From Pseudovibrio sp. JCM 19062 (lineage in GTDB: Bacteria; Pseudomonadota; Alphaproteobacteria; Rhizobiales; Stappiaceae), in NCBI GenBank assembly GCA_001310715.1, contig BAXV01000057.1, positions 1 to 22,621 on the forward strand: DNA of 22,621 bases. The letters run 5' to 3'. The notes under the pieces are model-generated. The model ran no database searches. It worked only from the letters and a program-made list of their open reading frames with translations, and had not been told where the DNA came from. Shown here piece after piece: positions 1 through 7,961 of the stretch. Made by a program: the position numbers and the translations under genes. Position 1 is the first letter of the stretch, and every line of letters starts with the position of its first letter.

Positions 1-182
1 GCGCCGATGAAGGTCAGCAAGCTCTGAGCTGTCATAAAACAGTTTAGGAAACGGTGGTTTGGCAGATGGTCGGGAAACTCGAAAATCCGCACTGATATTG
101 TTGAATAATATTGTCTGTTTACCCTGTCTAGAAATCACCGTATGCTTTCCGTTACGTGACTTGGGTTTCTGGATGATTTGTT

Positions 183-745
183 ATGCTGGTTGGTTATGCG
201 CGGGTTTCAACAGAAGATCAGAGCCTTGACTTGCAACACGACGCGTTGCTGGCGGCGGGCTGCGAGCGCATTTATGACGACAAGATCAGCGGGGCGAAGG
301 CAGAGCGCCCTGGCCTGACCATGGCTCTGGATCAACTCCGGGACGGAGATACGCTGGTCGTTTGGCGATTGGATCGTTTGGGGCGCTCTTTAAAAGATCT
401 GATTACCCGTGCCGAGGAGTTGAAAGAAAGAGGCGTTGGCCTCAAAAGCTTCAGGAATCCATCGATACGTCCTCAAGCGGCGGCCAGCTCATCTTTCACA
501 TGTTCAGCGCTTTGGCTGAGTTTGAACGCAATCTCATCCGTGAACGCACACAGGCCGGTCTCAGTGCAGCCCGCGCTCGGGGCCGTAAAGGCGGGCGTAA
601 GAAGGCGCTCAGTTTCGAGAAAAGAGCGCATGCGGTTGAACTTTACCGTTCACGTCAACATACGGTGCACGAAATCTGCAACCTAATGGAGATCTCCCGT
701 GCGACGCTTTATGCCTATATCGACGAGTTTGCCAATGGCAAATAG
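183..745 (+). pseudogene. Serine resolvase of the transposon (one frameshift)
   Basis: Resolvase/invertase-family serine recombinase that would resolve transposon cointegrates. The N-terminal catalytic domain opens with GYARVSTEDQ (nucleophile Ser9) and continues with the family motifs VVWRLDRLGRS and LAEFERNLIRERT. A short C-terminal helix-turn-helix (ISRATLYAYIDEF) should bind the res site. The frame breaks near 450-455: frame 3 reads to KSF and frame 2 continues with LQESIDTSSSGG. Restoring one G (agc ttg cag) gives a normal protein of about 187 residues. The ATG at 183 is the first start before the conserved motif; its ribosome site is weak. The last codons overlap the transposase start at 735, so the two are probably co-transcribed. 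Family is certain; whether the frameshift is real is not. Confidence 0.9.
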
Positions 746-2363
746 AGGCATCCGCATACCGCCTGAGACGCTGTTATCACTCAGAACAAGGTTGAGCAGC
801 CTGCCACCGCGCTCAGCAGCACGGCGCGAGGAAATTAACCGGATAGCCGATCTTTTCGGCGTCAGCCCGTCAACAGTCTACCGGGCGCTTAACGCGCTCC
901 ATAAACCCAAAGGCATGCGACGCTCTGACCGCGGTAAGCCGCGTAAGGTCCCAGAGCGTAAAATGGACCGCTATTGCGAACTCATTGCAGCCTTGAAGAT
1001 CCGCACCACCAACAAGAAGGGACGGCATCTTTCAACGAACAGAGCGATAGAGCTTCTTGAAGAGCATGGTGTTCATACGCCAGAAGCTACTTCCAGCCTC
1101 AAAAGGGCCTCTTGAAACGCTCCACGGTGAACCGTTGGCTGAATGATTGGGGGCTGGATTACCCCCGCATGACACGTGCAACACCAGCAGTTCGCTTTGA
1201 AGCCCGTCATTCCAATGCGTGCTGGCAGTTCGATATGAGCCCGTCGGACCTGAAGCATATCCGCCGACCTGCCTGGATTGATCCCAAACGCGGTGAGCCA
1301 ACGCTGATGCTCTACAGCGTCGTTGATGACCGCTCCGGCGTTTCCTATCAAGAATACCGCTGTGTCTACGGCGAGGATGCAGAAAGCGCCCTGCGGTTTT
1401 TGTTCAATGCCATGGCTCCCAAGGAGGACAATGCGTTTCAGGGCATTCCCGACATGCTGTATCTGGACAATGGACCGTAGCGAAGAGCCTGGTGTTTCAG
1501 TCTGTCATGGAAAGCTCGGCGTTGCTTGGCAAACGCATATGCCAGCCGGGTCTGACGGCAATCGTGTCACCGCCCGGTCCAAAGGCAAGGTCGAACGCCC
1601 TTTCAGAACCATCAAAGAGGCTCATGAGACGCTTTATCATTTCCATGAGCCGGAAACCGAAGCGGAAGCCAATCTCTGGCTTAAGAACTTTATTAGCAAA
1701 TATAACGAGAAGTCACACCGGCGCGAGGCTCACAGCCGGATGGAGGACTGGAGCACCAATTTGCCGGACAACGGCTTGCGCGAGATGTGCTCGTGGGAGC
1801 GCTTTTGCGCTTTTGCGCGGGAACCGGAACGGCGCAAAGTAGCCGCCGATGCGAGAGTGTCAGTTGGCGGGGCGTATTACGAAGTCGATGGTGAGCTGGC
1901 TGGCGAAGAGGTGCTGCTATGGTGGGGATTGTTTGACCATGAGCTGTTCGTGGAATGGAATGACAGGCGTTTTGGCCCTTATCGCCCAGAGGGCGGTCCG
2001 ATCCCGCTGCATCGGTACCGCAAGCGTAAACCGTCTCGCCGCGAAATTCGCGCCCAAACTGTAGCATAGCTTGCCGAGCAGATAAGCCTGCCGCGTTCAG
2101 CGCTTGCTGGCGGGCGAGAAGTAGAAAGAGTTTCTGCTGATATTGTGCCCTTGCCCAAGGTTCGGTTTGTGGACCCTGATCCATGGGGCCAGATGAGTTA
2201 TGAAAGCACGCTCAGCGCCCGCCGAGCAATCTCCGACATTCTGGACCGTCCGCTTGCGGAGCTACCTGCTGACGATCTCAGCTTCATCAGCGATCTCGTT
2301 GGCCGGACACTTAACAAGGCAGAGGTTGAAGACGCAATCAAGGACCGGTTCCGGCGCAATTAA
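735..2363 (+). pseudogene. Mu/TniA-type DDE transposase (three frameshifts and an in-frame amber)
   Basis: Catalyses strand transfer of the element. In the restored order there is an N-terminal helix-turn-helix region (FGVSPSTVYRALNAL), the rve-type catalytic core with first Asp in CWQFDMSP, second Asp in YLDNGP and Glu in KGKVERPFR, then a Mu-type C-terminal beta domain (DARVSVGGAYYEVDGEL). The frame moves 3 to 2 near 1086, 2 to 1 near 1476 and 1 to 3 near 1513. Each shift is cured by one lost base in a GG, CCC or CC run. In the final frame a TAG at 2067-2069 is followed in the same frame by family-like sequence to TAA at 2361-2363, so the stop looks like a nonsense change, or a sequencing error, inside one gene of about 543 residues. 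Start ATG 735 overlaps the resolvase end. TniA/Tn552-like; exact subfamily not determined. Confidence 0.85.
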
Positions 2364-2392
2364 TTAAACGGCAAGATATAAGGGGGAGGCAC

Positions 2393-3367
2393 ATGCTCAA
2401 CACACAGGTTATGAATCATTTTCGCATCGAACGATCCTGGAACCAGGCGGGCTATTTTGAGACGGAACGACAAACCCAGTTCAGCGATGATGTGATGGCG
2501 GCCATTATGGCGGGGCACCTGATTGCCATTTCCGGCCCCGTGGGTACCGGCAAGACAATGATGATCAACCGCCTTCAGGAGCAGATCATCAAATCAAAGA
2601 AGATCATTGTCTCCCGCAGCCTGTCCGTGGACAAGCCAAGGGTTGTTCTGCCCGCGCTGATCACCGCCCTCTTTCTCGATATCTCTGGCAAGTCGGATCT
2701 CAAAGTTCCCAAACAGCCGGAACAACGTGAACGGATGCTGCAGGAGGCTGTGCGCAAGGCCCGCAAACCTATTGCCCTGTTTATTGACGAAGCCCATGAC
2801 TTGCACGGCCATACGCTCAACGGCTTGAAACGGCTGAAGGAAGTCATCAGTGCTGGTGGCGGAACCCTGTCCATCGTTCTTGTCGGCCATCCGCGCCTTC
2901 GCAACGATCTTCGGCGGGCCACAATGGAGGAAGTCGGGCACCGCACCGTGAAGCTTGAGTTTAACAGTATCAGCGATGAACGCCGCGAGTTTCTTACCTG
3001 GCTCCTCAGTCAGTGTCTTGCAGAGGGTGTGAAGCCTTCGGATGTTATCGAAGAGGCAGCTCAGGACTTTCTGGCTGAACGCCTTTCCACCCCTTTGCAG
3101 TTTGCCGAACATCTGGACCGGGCATTTTCTGATGCCTATCGGATGGGTGCTGAACAGGTCTCCCGTGAGATTGTAGAGGAAACCATTTCAATCGGGTTTG
3201 ATGATCTGGATGCCAAACTGGCACGGATCGGATACGGCCCAAAAGCTCTGGCCGAGATGACCGATAGCCGTGTACCCGAGATCCGGCGCTTTCTCAAAGG
3301 GCAACTGGACGCCGACAGAACCGATGAAATTTCAACAATAATGCGAAGAGCTGGACTACCATTGTGA
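2393..3367 (+). CDS. TniB/MuB-like AAA+ ATPase, transposition target selector
   Basis: Intact 324-residue ATPase of the TniB/MuB/ExeA type, expected to bind target DNA and activate the neighbouring transposase. Walker A is GPVGTGKT (residues 48-55) and Walker B is FIDEAH (about 130-135). Sensor-like VLVGHPRLR follows, and the C-terminal part is helical with a helix-turn-helix-like end, as in TniB proteins. A strong Shine-Dalgarno (GGGGGAGG) lies 5-6 bases before ATG 2393. The gene follows the transposase by 30 bases and its stop overlaps the next start (TTGTGA at 3362-3367), which indicates one operon. Among the few genes of the transposon it is the only one that reads through without a frameshift. 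Confidence 0.92.
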   Translation: MLNTQVMNHFRIERSWNQAGYFETERQTQFSDDVMAAIMAGHLIAISGPVGTGKTMMINRLQEQIIKSKKIIVSRSLSVDKPRVVLPALITALFLDISGKSDLKVPKQPEQRERMLQEAVRKARKPIALFIDEAHDLHGHTLNGLKRLKEVISAGGGTLSIVLVGHPRLRNDLRRATMEEVGHRTVKLEFNSISDERREFLTWLLSQCLAEGVKPSDVIEEAAQDFLAERLSTPLQFAEHLDRAFSDAYRMGAEQVSREIVEETISIGFDDLDAKLARIGYGPKALAEMTDSRVPEIRRFLKGQLDADRTDEISTIMRRAGLPL

Positions 3368-3522
3368 TATTGAGTGAAGAACTGGCGGACGCTGACTTTG
3401 AGAAACTGGATGGGATTCTAGCTCGTGTCAAAGGCGGGGCACTTCCAAATGTGGAAGCGATCGACGGCTTCTTTGCCGCCCTTGCCTGCTGCTGCCGTGG
3501 TGCAAATCCCGTGCTTCTTTGA
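3364..3522 (+). pseudogene. Truncated UPF0149 (YecA/YgfB-like) remnant
   Basis: A 52-codon frame starts at GTG 3364, overlapping the ATPase stop by four bases. It carries LPNVEAIDGFFAALACC, which resembles the N-terminal signature of UPF0149/YecA-like proteins (a start-proximal EAIDGFF helix). Full-length members are several times longer; here the frame stops at TGA just before the transposon's terminal repeats, so the C-terminal part is missing. UPF0149 genes are known passengers at this position in some Mu-like transposons, from memory. Function unknown; likely a vestige. TTG 3370 is an alternative start. Confidence 0.55.
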
Positions 3523-3528
3523 ACTGTT

Positions 3529-3690
3529 CGCAATTAATGTGGGTCCAGACTTATGATTGCAGGCTGGTCGCAAATAATTTGGGTTCATTCGCAGATAATG
3601 CGGGTTTGGCACCTCAGATAGATGCAGATAATTCGGGCTCAAAACGACGATAATTGCAGGCTCAACCGATTATGTTTGCAGGTCGGCACA
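3529..3690 (+). repeat. Right transposon terminus with about seven transposase-site-like repeats
   Basis: Read on the reverse strand from 3690, the end begins TGTGCCGACC, the TGT start usual for Mu/Tn7/Tn552-class elements. Iterated units follow, resembling CCYGCATTATYTGCG. On the plus strand the units sit at about 3529-3543, 3551-3563, 3569-3583, 3590-3604, 3623-3637, 3648-3662 and 3667-3683. The clearest three are CGCAAATAATTTGGG, CGCAGATAATGCGGG and TGCAGATAATTCGGG. Spacing is irregular (about 18-33 bases). They are probably transposase-binding sites. The left end is not recognisable in 1-182 and probably lies before the window. Anything beyond 3690 is outside the element. Confidence 0.7.
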
Positions 3691-3770
3691 ATTAGTTCAT
3701 ATCCGGTCTGAGTTTGGCTTGGATTTGTCATCACCACCTCCTGCACTACGGGGCGTCAAAACTATAATAA

Positions 3771-3815
3771 ATGGACAATAAATAGACTGTAGCATTACAA
3801 CCTTGCATTGTCCAT
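3771..3815. promoter_or_regulatory. res-like inverted repeat before the second recombinase
   Basis: ATGGACAAT (3771-3779) and its exact inverse ATTGTCCAT (3807-3815) flank a 27-base AT-rich spacer, 47 bases before the recombinase start. Inverted half-sites with AT-rich spacers upstream of the gene are typical of resolvase res subsites. The right arm continues as GTCCATAAATA and so shares nine bases (GTCCATAAA) with the box that punctuates the downstream gene array. Confidence 0.5.
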
Positions 3816-3861
3816 AAATAATCCATATATTCGGAGCAGAAATTAACGAGGCGTAGGATAA

Positions 3862-4488
3862 GTGCCCCAAAAACCCAGAAAAATAACCAAGGATACCCCA
3901 CGAAGAATTGGTTACGCTCGCGTATCTACACAGGATCAAAACCTCGATATGCAAATAGCGGCATTAGTTCAGGCTGGCGTCCCAGAGACTCTCATCTTTA
4001 CGGACAAAATGTCTGGTGCGAGCAACGATCGTCCTGGCTTTCTTGAGGCGTTGCATTATGCTCGCATCGAAGAAACAGAGTTTGTCGTTTGGAAGCTGGA
4101 TCGGCTTGGACGTTCAATTTTGGGATTACAAGAAACCCTCAAAATCTTTGAAAAGTACGGCATCCGACTAATCAGTCTCACTGAAAACATCGATCAATCG
4201 ACAGCTTCAGGGAAGTTATTCATAAACATGCTATCGCTTGTGGCTGAGATGGAGCGCGACATGATCCGGGAGCGAACTCTAGCAGGATTAGCTCGCGCAA
4301 GGGAGCGTGGAGTTGGACCTGGTCGTCCAACTGCAATGACGCCGGAACGAGTAGAGAAGGCAGAAAAGTTGTTGTCTCAAGGTATTCGTGGTGCAGCTGC
4401 ATTGACTGAGCTTCAAGAGATGGATGGCCCCCATCTTGGCCGTGCAGCGTACTACAAATGGCAAAAAACTGGGATGAAGATCAAGTAG
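3862..4488 (+). CDS. Serine recombinase (resolvase/invertase family), intact
   Basis: 208 residues. The catalytic domain starts with IGYARVSTQDQNLD (nucleophile Ser22) and continues with FVVWKLDRLGRS and VAEMERDMIRERTLAG. The C-terminal region (from GPGRPTAMTPERV) is a modified helix-turn-helix ending in AAYYKWQKTG. GTG 3862 is chosen because AGGATA precedes it and no ATG lies before the catalytic motif. Unlike the first resolvase it has an N-terminal extension of about 15 residues, lower GC and an undamaged frame, so it is a separate acquisition. It sits directly ahead of the box-bounded gene array (first box 4518), which makes it the natural candidate for moving those genes; that link is inference. 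Otherwise it is an ordinary resolvase from a lost transposon. Confidence 0.92.
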   Translation: MPQKPRKITKDTPRRIGYARVSTQDQNLDMQIAALVQAGVPETLIFTDKMSGASNDRPGFLEALHYARIEETEFVVWKLDRLGRSILGLQETLKIFEKYGIRLISLTENIDQSTASGKLFINMLSLVAEMERDMIRERTLAGLARARERGVGPGRPTAMTPERVEKAEKLLSQGIRGAAALTELQEMDGPHLGRAAYYKWQKTGMKIK

Positions 4489-4517
4489 TTGAAGATTTTG
4501 AATTGCCATGAAGGCAA

Positions 4518-4530
4518 TCCATAAAAGGAG
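4518..4530 (+). repeat. Array box 1, TCCATAAAAGGAG
   Basis: First exact copy of the 13-bp box. It lies 29 bases after the recombinase stop and 8 bases before ATG 4539, so its AAAAGGAG is that gene's Shine-Dalgarno. Flanks are unlike those of the other copies. Confidence 0.85.
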
Positions 4531-4538
4531 CATTAGCC

Positions 4539-4928
4539 ATGGAGAGCATCACAGGGCATCAAATTGATAGTAAGTACAACAGCACCTACATGATACCATT
4601 CAACAACGGAACTTTAGGCGTTTCAATTGAGCGCTATATTGAACGCGAACCGTTTGTAGACTGGCTAGAATACAGCGCGCTTAACAACGAGCCTTGGCTG
4701 AATTATTACATTCGGGCGGAGATACTCGATTTATTTCCAATTCTTTACGAAGACCCAATGGCGCGACGAATGGTAGGGCATCTGGTGAGGTTGCGACAAA
4801 CTGTTTTGGGCAACCGAAAAACAGGTCAGAGACATACTGTAAGTGGGGCGCAAGACACACATGTATTTATGACCTGCCATCTTTATGCCCCTGCTCCATC
4901 CTCAGATCCAATCCAATTAAGGATTTAA
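4539..4928 (+). CDS. Hypothetical protein, first gene of the array
   Basis: 129 residues, not recognised. Acidic/aromatic N-terminal half (motifs such as EREPFVDWLEYSALNNEPW), no signal peptide, no membrane segment. The last 35 residues have lower complexity and could follow an undetected frameshift. ATG 4539 is set by the array box 8 bases upstream. The next gene begins four bases after the stop, so the two form a pair under one box. Confidence 0.6.
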   Translation: MESITGHQIDSKYNSTYMIPFNNGTLGVSIERYIEREPFVDWLEYSALNNEPWLNYYIRAEILDLFPILYEDPMARRMVGHLVRLRQTVLGNRKTGQRHTVSGAQDTHVFMTCHLYAPAPSSDPIQLRI

Positions 4929-4931
4929 CAG

Positions 4932-5267
4932 ATGGCACACTTAGATAAGCGTCTCTCAGACCTCGCAGACAAGCTATTTGAGAGTAATGGGAATTACCGA
5001 GGAATTGAGTATAGAAAAAGTATCACCATTACCTTTCCCAAAGCAGCTATATGTTCCGATTTTTCAAGCGTTAATCTTCTTGAAGTAGAGAGTGAACCCG
5101 GCACCTATGTATTTGAAGAAAGCTCTCTTCGTGCTTTGTGCAAAGCTAAGCGATGGGACGTTGAAAAAGTTCTTGCTGAGAAATGCAGGTCCCCAGACGA
5201 GTATCCAGATGATTATGCATCCAAGGTGTTTGAAACTGGCCCACTTTTCTCGGACCACTCCGAATAG
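4932..5267 (+). CDS. Hypothetical protein, second gene of the first array unit
   Basis: 111 residues, not recognised. Mixed alpha/beta composition with a basic-acidic N-terminal helix (LDKRLSDLADKLFES) and a cysteine-poor soluble body; no membrane segment. It starts four bases after the preceding stop with AAGGA upstream, indicating translational coupling. The TAG stop at 5265-5267 abuts the next box exactly, so this gene fills its unit to the boundary. Confidence 0.6.
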   Translation: MAHLDKRLSDLADKLFESNGNYRGIEYRKSITITFPKAAICSDFSSVNLLEVESEPGTYVFEESSLRALCKAKRWDVEKVLAEKCRSPDEYPDDYASKVFETGPLFSDHSE

Positions 5268-5280
5268 TCCATAAAAGGAG
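5268..5280 (+). repeat. Array box 2, TCCATAAAAGGAG
   Basis: Exact copy directly after the stop of the preceding gene and 9 bases before ATG 5290. It acts as the Shine-Dalgarno of the next gene. Confidence 0.85.
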
Positions 5281-5289
5281 ATCGGCACA

Positions 5290-5549
5290 ATGGCGCAGTG
5301 GATCATCAGCAAATACGATAGCTTAGAACTTTTGCAAGAATGGCGCATTCCAGGAAACATTTCTGCTGGTCAAATAGAAGAGCTTTTAAAACGACTGGCC
5401 AGCCGTGATCTTACCGAGATGGAAGTGATAAATAGCTCGCTAAGAAAAAATAGCGAGATAGGATCAATCTACTTGATCGTAAGGGTACTGGGCCTGAGAT
5501 GCATGTCGGTGAAAACCCATATTATTTAGCGCACCGGGAGCAGCTCTAA
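5290..5549 (+). CDS. Small conserved-type hypothetical protein (one frameshift near the C-terminus)
   Basis: As written the frame ends at 5529 (79 residues). Adding one G to the GGG run near 5485 changes the tail to RGTGPEMHVGENPYYLAHREQL and moves the stop to 5547-5549, giving 86 residues. The restored layout is a helical N-terminal half (ISAGQIEELLKRLASRDLT) followed by a short strand and a GENPYYLA-type tail. It resembles short uncharacterised proteins common in proteobacterial accessory DNA, but no function can be assigned. The start follows box 2; the restored stop lies in front of the ribosome site of the next small gene. Confidence 0.6.
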
Positions 5550-5563
5550 ATAGGAGTAAGGCA

Positions 5564-5716
5564 TTGGAGAAATTGACCCTGCCTTTAGCTATAGTGATTG
5601 GCGCTACAATACTCGCAGCTGCGCACTATCATAAGCCTAATAGTTACGAGTCGTGCTGGCAACTGAACGAAGGAGGAAACTACGTTCCAGCTCTCGTGTG
5701 TAGAGACAAGAATTGA
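5564..5716 (+). CDS. Small membrane or exported protein, 50 residues
   Basis: A TTG-started frame with TAGGAG about nine bases upstream. Residues about 4-20 (LTLPLAIVIGATILAAA) form one hydrophobic segment, either a signal anchor or a signal peptide. A short polar tail with two cysteines follows (SYESCWQL and LVCRDKN). This one-helix-plus-Cys design is common for tiny phage or mobile-element proteins. The ribosome site TCTAAATAGGAG looks like a diverged array box. Not recognised; the non-ATG start lowers confidence. Confidence 0.5.
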   Translation: MEKLTLPLAIVIGATILAAAHYHKPNSYESCWQLNEGGNYVPALVCRDKN

Positions 5717-5750
5717 AGTGTTCGTCAAACTCTGCAGAGACTAACGGCAG

Positions 5751-5766
5751 TCCAAAAAAGAGGGAG
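5751..5766 (+). repeat. Degenerate array box, TCCAAAAAAGAGGGAG
   Basis: Follows the 50-residue gene and lies just outside the 3' end of the reverse-strand CoiA-like gene, where a unit boundary would be expected. It is an imperfect match with three extra bases, so it could be chance. Confidence 0.35.
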
Positions 5767-5767
5767 C

Positions 5768-6527
5768 TCAATCGTCAGCTTTAAGCGCAATGTACGTTTT
5801 TCCGTCATGCTCGATTTTTGGCAAGGGCTTTTCGTTGACTAACCTGTATATGAACTCTTTCCTTGAGAGGAAGTAGCCAAGAATAGCATGTAAGTAGGGT
5901 TCACTCTGCCAGATTAGCTTTCTTCTTCGATACCTCTGACTTCTATGGTAAATGCTTCCCGTAGTATCCAAATATCACCGCCAAATTCGGGACCAAAATC
6001 AATTGCAACTGGTACGCCTAAGTTCCACCATTCAGACAGAATCCGGGTAAAAATACGGTCGCCAGGACGGAGCTCGTAAACAGTGGTGTCAAGGTGGAAT
6101 TTGTACGCATCCCGCAAAGTGGATCTGAACTGTTTTACGTCATTCACTCTGCGCTGGCCATCAACTATCCAAACCATCGACTTATAGAAATTCGTGCGCA
6201 GTCTAATTTCATCGACATGAATTGGCGAGTGTTGAAACTCATAAACCAAGCCGTTTGGTGTTTTCACATCGGCTATATGCAACTCACCGCTATCATCGCG
6301 TGCTGCCACTTCCTGCCAGTCTTTAGGGAAGTGATTCTTCCATTCGCGGTGCCATTCCGTTTCATTTTCCCACCATAAATCACAGTGTCGACGTCCTTTA
6401 TGCGCCCAGTGCCAAATCTTCTTAGTGCCACACCTTGCGGCCAGATCTGCTCCGCAACCTGGACAGATACCTTGTGCCTTTGGTGTAGCTTCTATTTTTT
6501 TTCGCCTTCAGAAATCGCGTACCTCAT
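5768..6527 (-). pseudogene. CoiA-like nuclease-family protein (two frameshifts)
   Basis: Reads on the reverse strand from ATG 6525-6527 (an alternative ATG is 6531-6533). Features in order: a short strand region MRYAISEGEK; a zinc-finger-like CPGCG; IWHWAHKGRRHCDLWW; ETEWHREWK; HIADVKTPNG; and YEFQHS, the D...ExQ arrangement of the CoiA restriction-like nuclease fold. This set is characteristic of competence protein CoiA-like proteins, which are widespread beyond competence loci. The frame breaks at an A8 run (6494-6501; six or nine A's would fit) and again near 5930. After the second break the tail YFLSRKEFIYRLV matches the usual C-terminal region. Restored length is about 250 residues. It is the only array gene on the minus strand and lies between a degenerate and a near-exact box. 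Role unknown; DNA cleavage is inferred from the fold. Confidence 0.75.
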
Positions 6528-6603
6528 AAACATAGGCTAGCATACGTCAACAAGGTTAGCTTGCGAATATTTCGAGGGTTTGACTGCCTTGAACACACGG
6601 GAG

Positions 6604-6616
6604 TCCACAAAAGGAG
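6604..6616 (+). repeat. Array box 3, TCCACAAAAGGAG (one mismatch)
   Basis: Box with T to C at position 5, 6 bases before ATG 6623. It separates the CoiA-like gene from the GIY-YIG gene and provides the latter's Shine-Dalgarno. Confidence 0.8.
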
Positions 6617-6622
6617 GCAACT

Positions 6623-7429
6623 ATGAAGTTAGAAAAAAATCTTCCCTGATCTAAATGATGATTCAAAATATAGGTTTCATCTGGCGAAGCAGGAACCTGG
6701 TGGCACCCGTCCTATCGATGTATTGGCCAGAAGCAAAGATGAATGGCGTGCTTGGCAGGTTTATAGCGGAACAAATAAACAAAGGTTCATTCAAGATAAA
6801 ATCGTTAGTTTTGCACAAATTTCAAATTCAAAATTTCTGTTCGGCGGTATCTTTAACATTACTAATCGGGGTTCGGAAGGATACCAAGTAGAACCAGACG
6901 CAGAACACTCCGAGCTAATTCGTCGACTAACGATCGATTACAGCGGAAACAACATTCGCAGTACTGTTTTCACACCGAAATATATTTTTTCCAATTCAAG
7001 TATCTCCTCCATCTTGGAACATCCTTATCAGGGAGAGCGATTTGTTTCGTTTGATAAAATTAACCACAGCTTTGAAGCTATGAACATCATAGTAAGAAAT
7101 GAACTCCATGACTGGAAAGTGGCATTAAGTAGTGTTTATGGAGTTTATCTGCTTACAGATACAAAAACGGGCAAGCATTATGTTGGGTCAGCATACGGGG
7201 TGAGTGGAATTTGGGGAGATGGTCTGACTATGTGTATGGATTCCACGGCAACAATAAAGAACTCAAAGAACTTTACCGTATGCATTCGAAAGAATATTTT
7301 GAGAGTTACTTTAAGTTTACAATATTGGAAGTTCTGTCAGCCTCGCTTACTCCAGAAGAAGTCATACAGAGGGAAAGCATATGGAAGTCAAAACTTCAAA
7401 CTATCCAATTTGGTTATAACGCATCATAA
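6623..7429 (+). pseudogene. GIY-YIG nuclease-domain protein (two frameshifts)
   Basis: The start is fixed by box 3. The first frame dies after eight codons (MKLEKNLP). Removing one A from the A7 run at about 6635 gives MKLEKIFPDLNDD and then a continuous protein. Residues about 1-165 are an uncharacterised N-terminal domain (DVLARSKDEWRAW, FLFGGIFNI). The C-terminal GIY-YIG domain follows: GVYLLTD, KHYVGSAYG, IWGRWSDY (catalytic Arg), IQRESIWKSKL (metal-binding Glu) and FGYNAS. A second break near 7205 is cured by one G in the GGGG run. Restored length is about 268 residues with every GIY-YIG signature residue present. This two-domain family is known as uncharacterised GIY-YIG proteins of bacterial accessory regions; nuclease activity is inferred. 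Confidence 0.8.
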
Positions 7430-7491
7430 CCGTTTAATTCAGAATGTCAGATCAAATGGAAGATACTTTGACGATCTGCTGAGTTAGCAAG

Positions 7492-7504
7492 TCCAGCAAA
7501 GGAT
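7492..7504 (+). repeat. Degenerate array box, TCCAGCAAAGGAT
   Basis: Follows the GIY-YIG gene and directly precedes the GC-rich repeat A. It keeps AGTCCA and AAAGGA of the consensus but starts no gene. Confidence 0.4.
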
Positions 7505-7630
7505 GCCAGCGCAAACCGCGGTAACCTCACCAAGTCAGCGCTAACCGCGGCAACTTCACCAAGTCAGTGTTGACCGCGGCAAGTTCAGAAGCTAGTGCCG
7601 CGGCAATAACCACGGAGTCCATAAAAGGAG
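7505..7630 (+). repeat. GC-rich boundary repeat A, ending in an exact array box
   Basis: 126 bp. It holds two tandem 29-bp units (7509-7537 and 7538-7566; core ACCGCGG followed by CTTCACCAAGTCA or a one-base variant). A diverged third unit (7567-7594) and the palindrome TGCCGCGGCA (7596-7605) come next, then GGAGTCCATAAAAGGAG (box 7618-7630). The whole segment recurs at 10015-10111 with one 29-bp unit fewer. The box is the ribosome site of the gene at 7636. Confidence 0.9.
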
Positions 7631-7635
7631 ATTAT

Positions 7636-7961
7636 ATGTTGCACGACTTCAGCCAAGACAAAGTTACGCTTGTGAAAGCAGACGGTATGGTTGCAAAAGA
7701 ACAAGTTCCCGCGCTCGTCACAGGGACATGATCTTTACGGCAGATAAGAAACTACCTGTCGAGGTAGGCGATTATCTTTTACGAGACCTTCCGAACGGCT
7801 TGGTCGAAAAGTACGAGGTCAGGAACCCAAAGTATTACGACGTTGGGCATAGCATGGACGCGCATTTCCAGATTGATGTGGCGCGAGTTGGTTCGCCACA
7901 GGCACAAGCGGTGGTGGTGAAGGGTATCACCAACAACTTTACGGGCCCAATTCTCGTGTGA
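7636..7961 (+). pseudogene. Conserved hypothetical protein, first of an overlapping pair (one frameshift)
   Basis: Starts at ATG 7636 after the box. MLHDFSQDKVTLVKADG changes frame near 7726, where a GGG run needs a fourth G (TGD instead of TGT-stop). It continues with IFTADKKLPVEVGDYLLRDL, PNGLVEKYEVRNPKYYD and AHFQIDVARVG to TGA 7959-7961, about 108 residues. The layout resembles a widespread small uncharacterised family that I recall as often paired with the type of gene found next; the pairing is memory, not proof. Soluble, no signal peptide. The stop overlaps the next start (GTGTGA), so the two are translationally coupled. Confidence 0.6.

Noticed and set aside
7509..7594. Tandem 29-bp units resembling a CRISPR array
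   Set aside because: Units abut with no spacers, only two are near-identical, and no cas genes are present.
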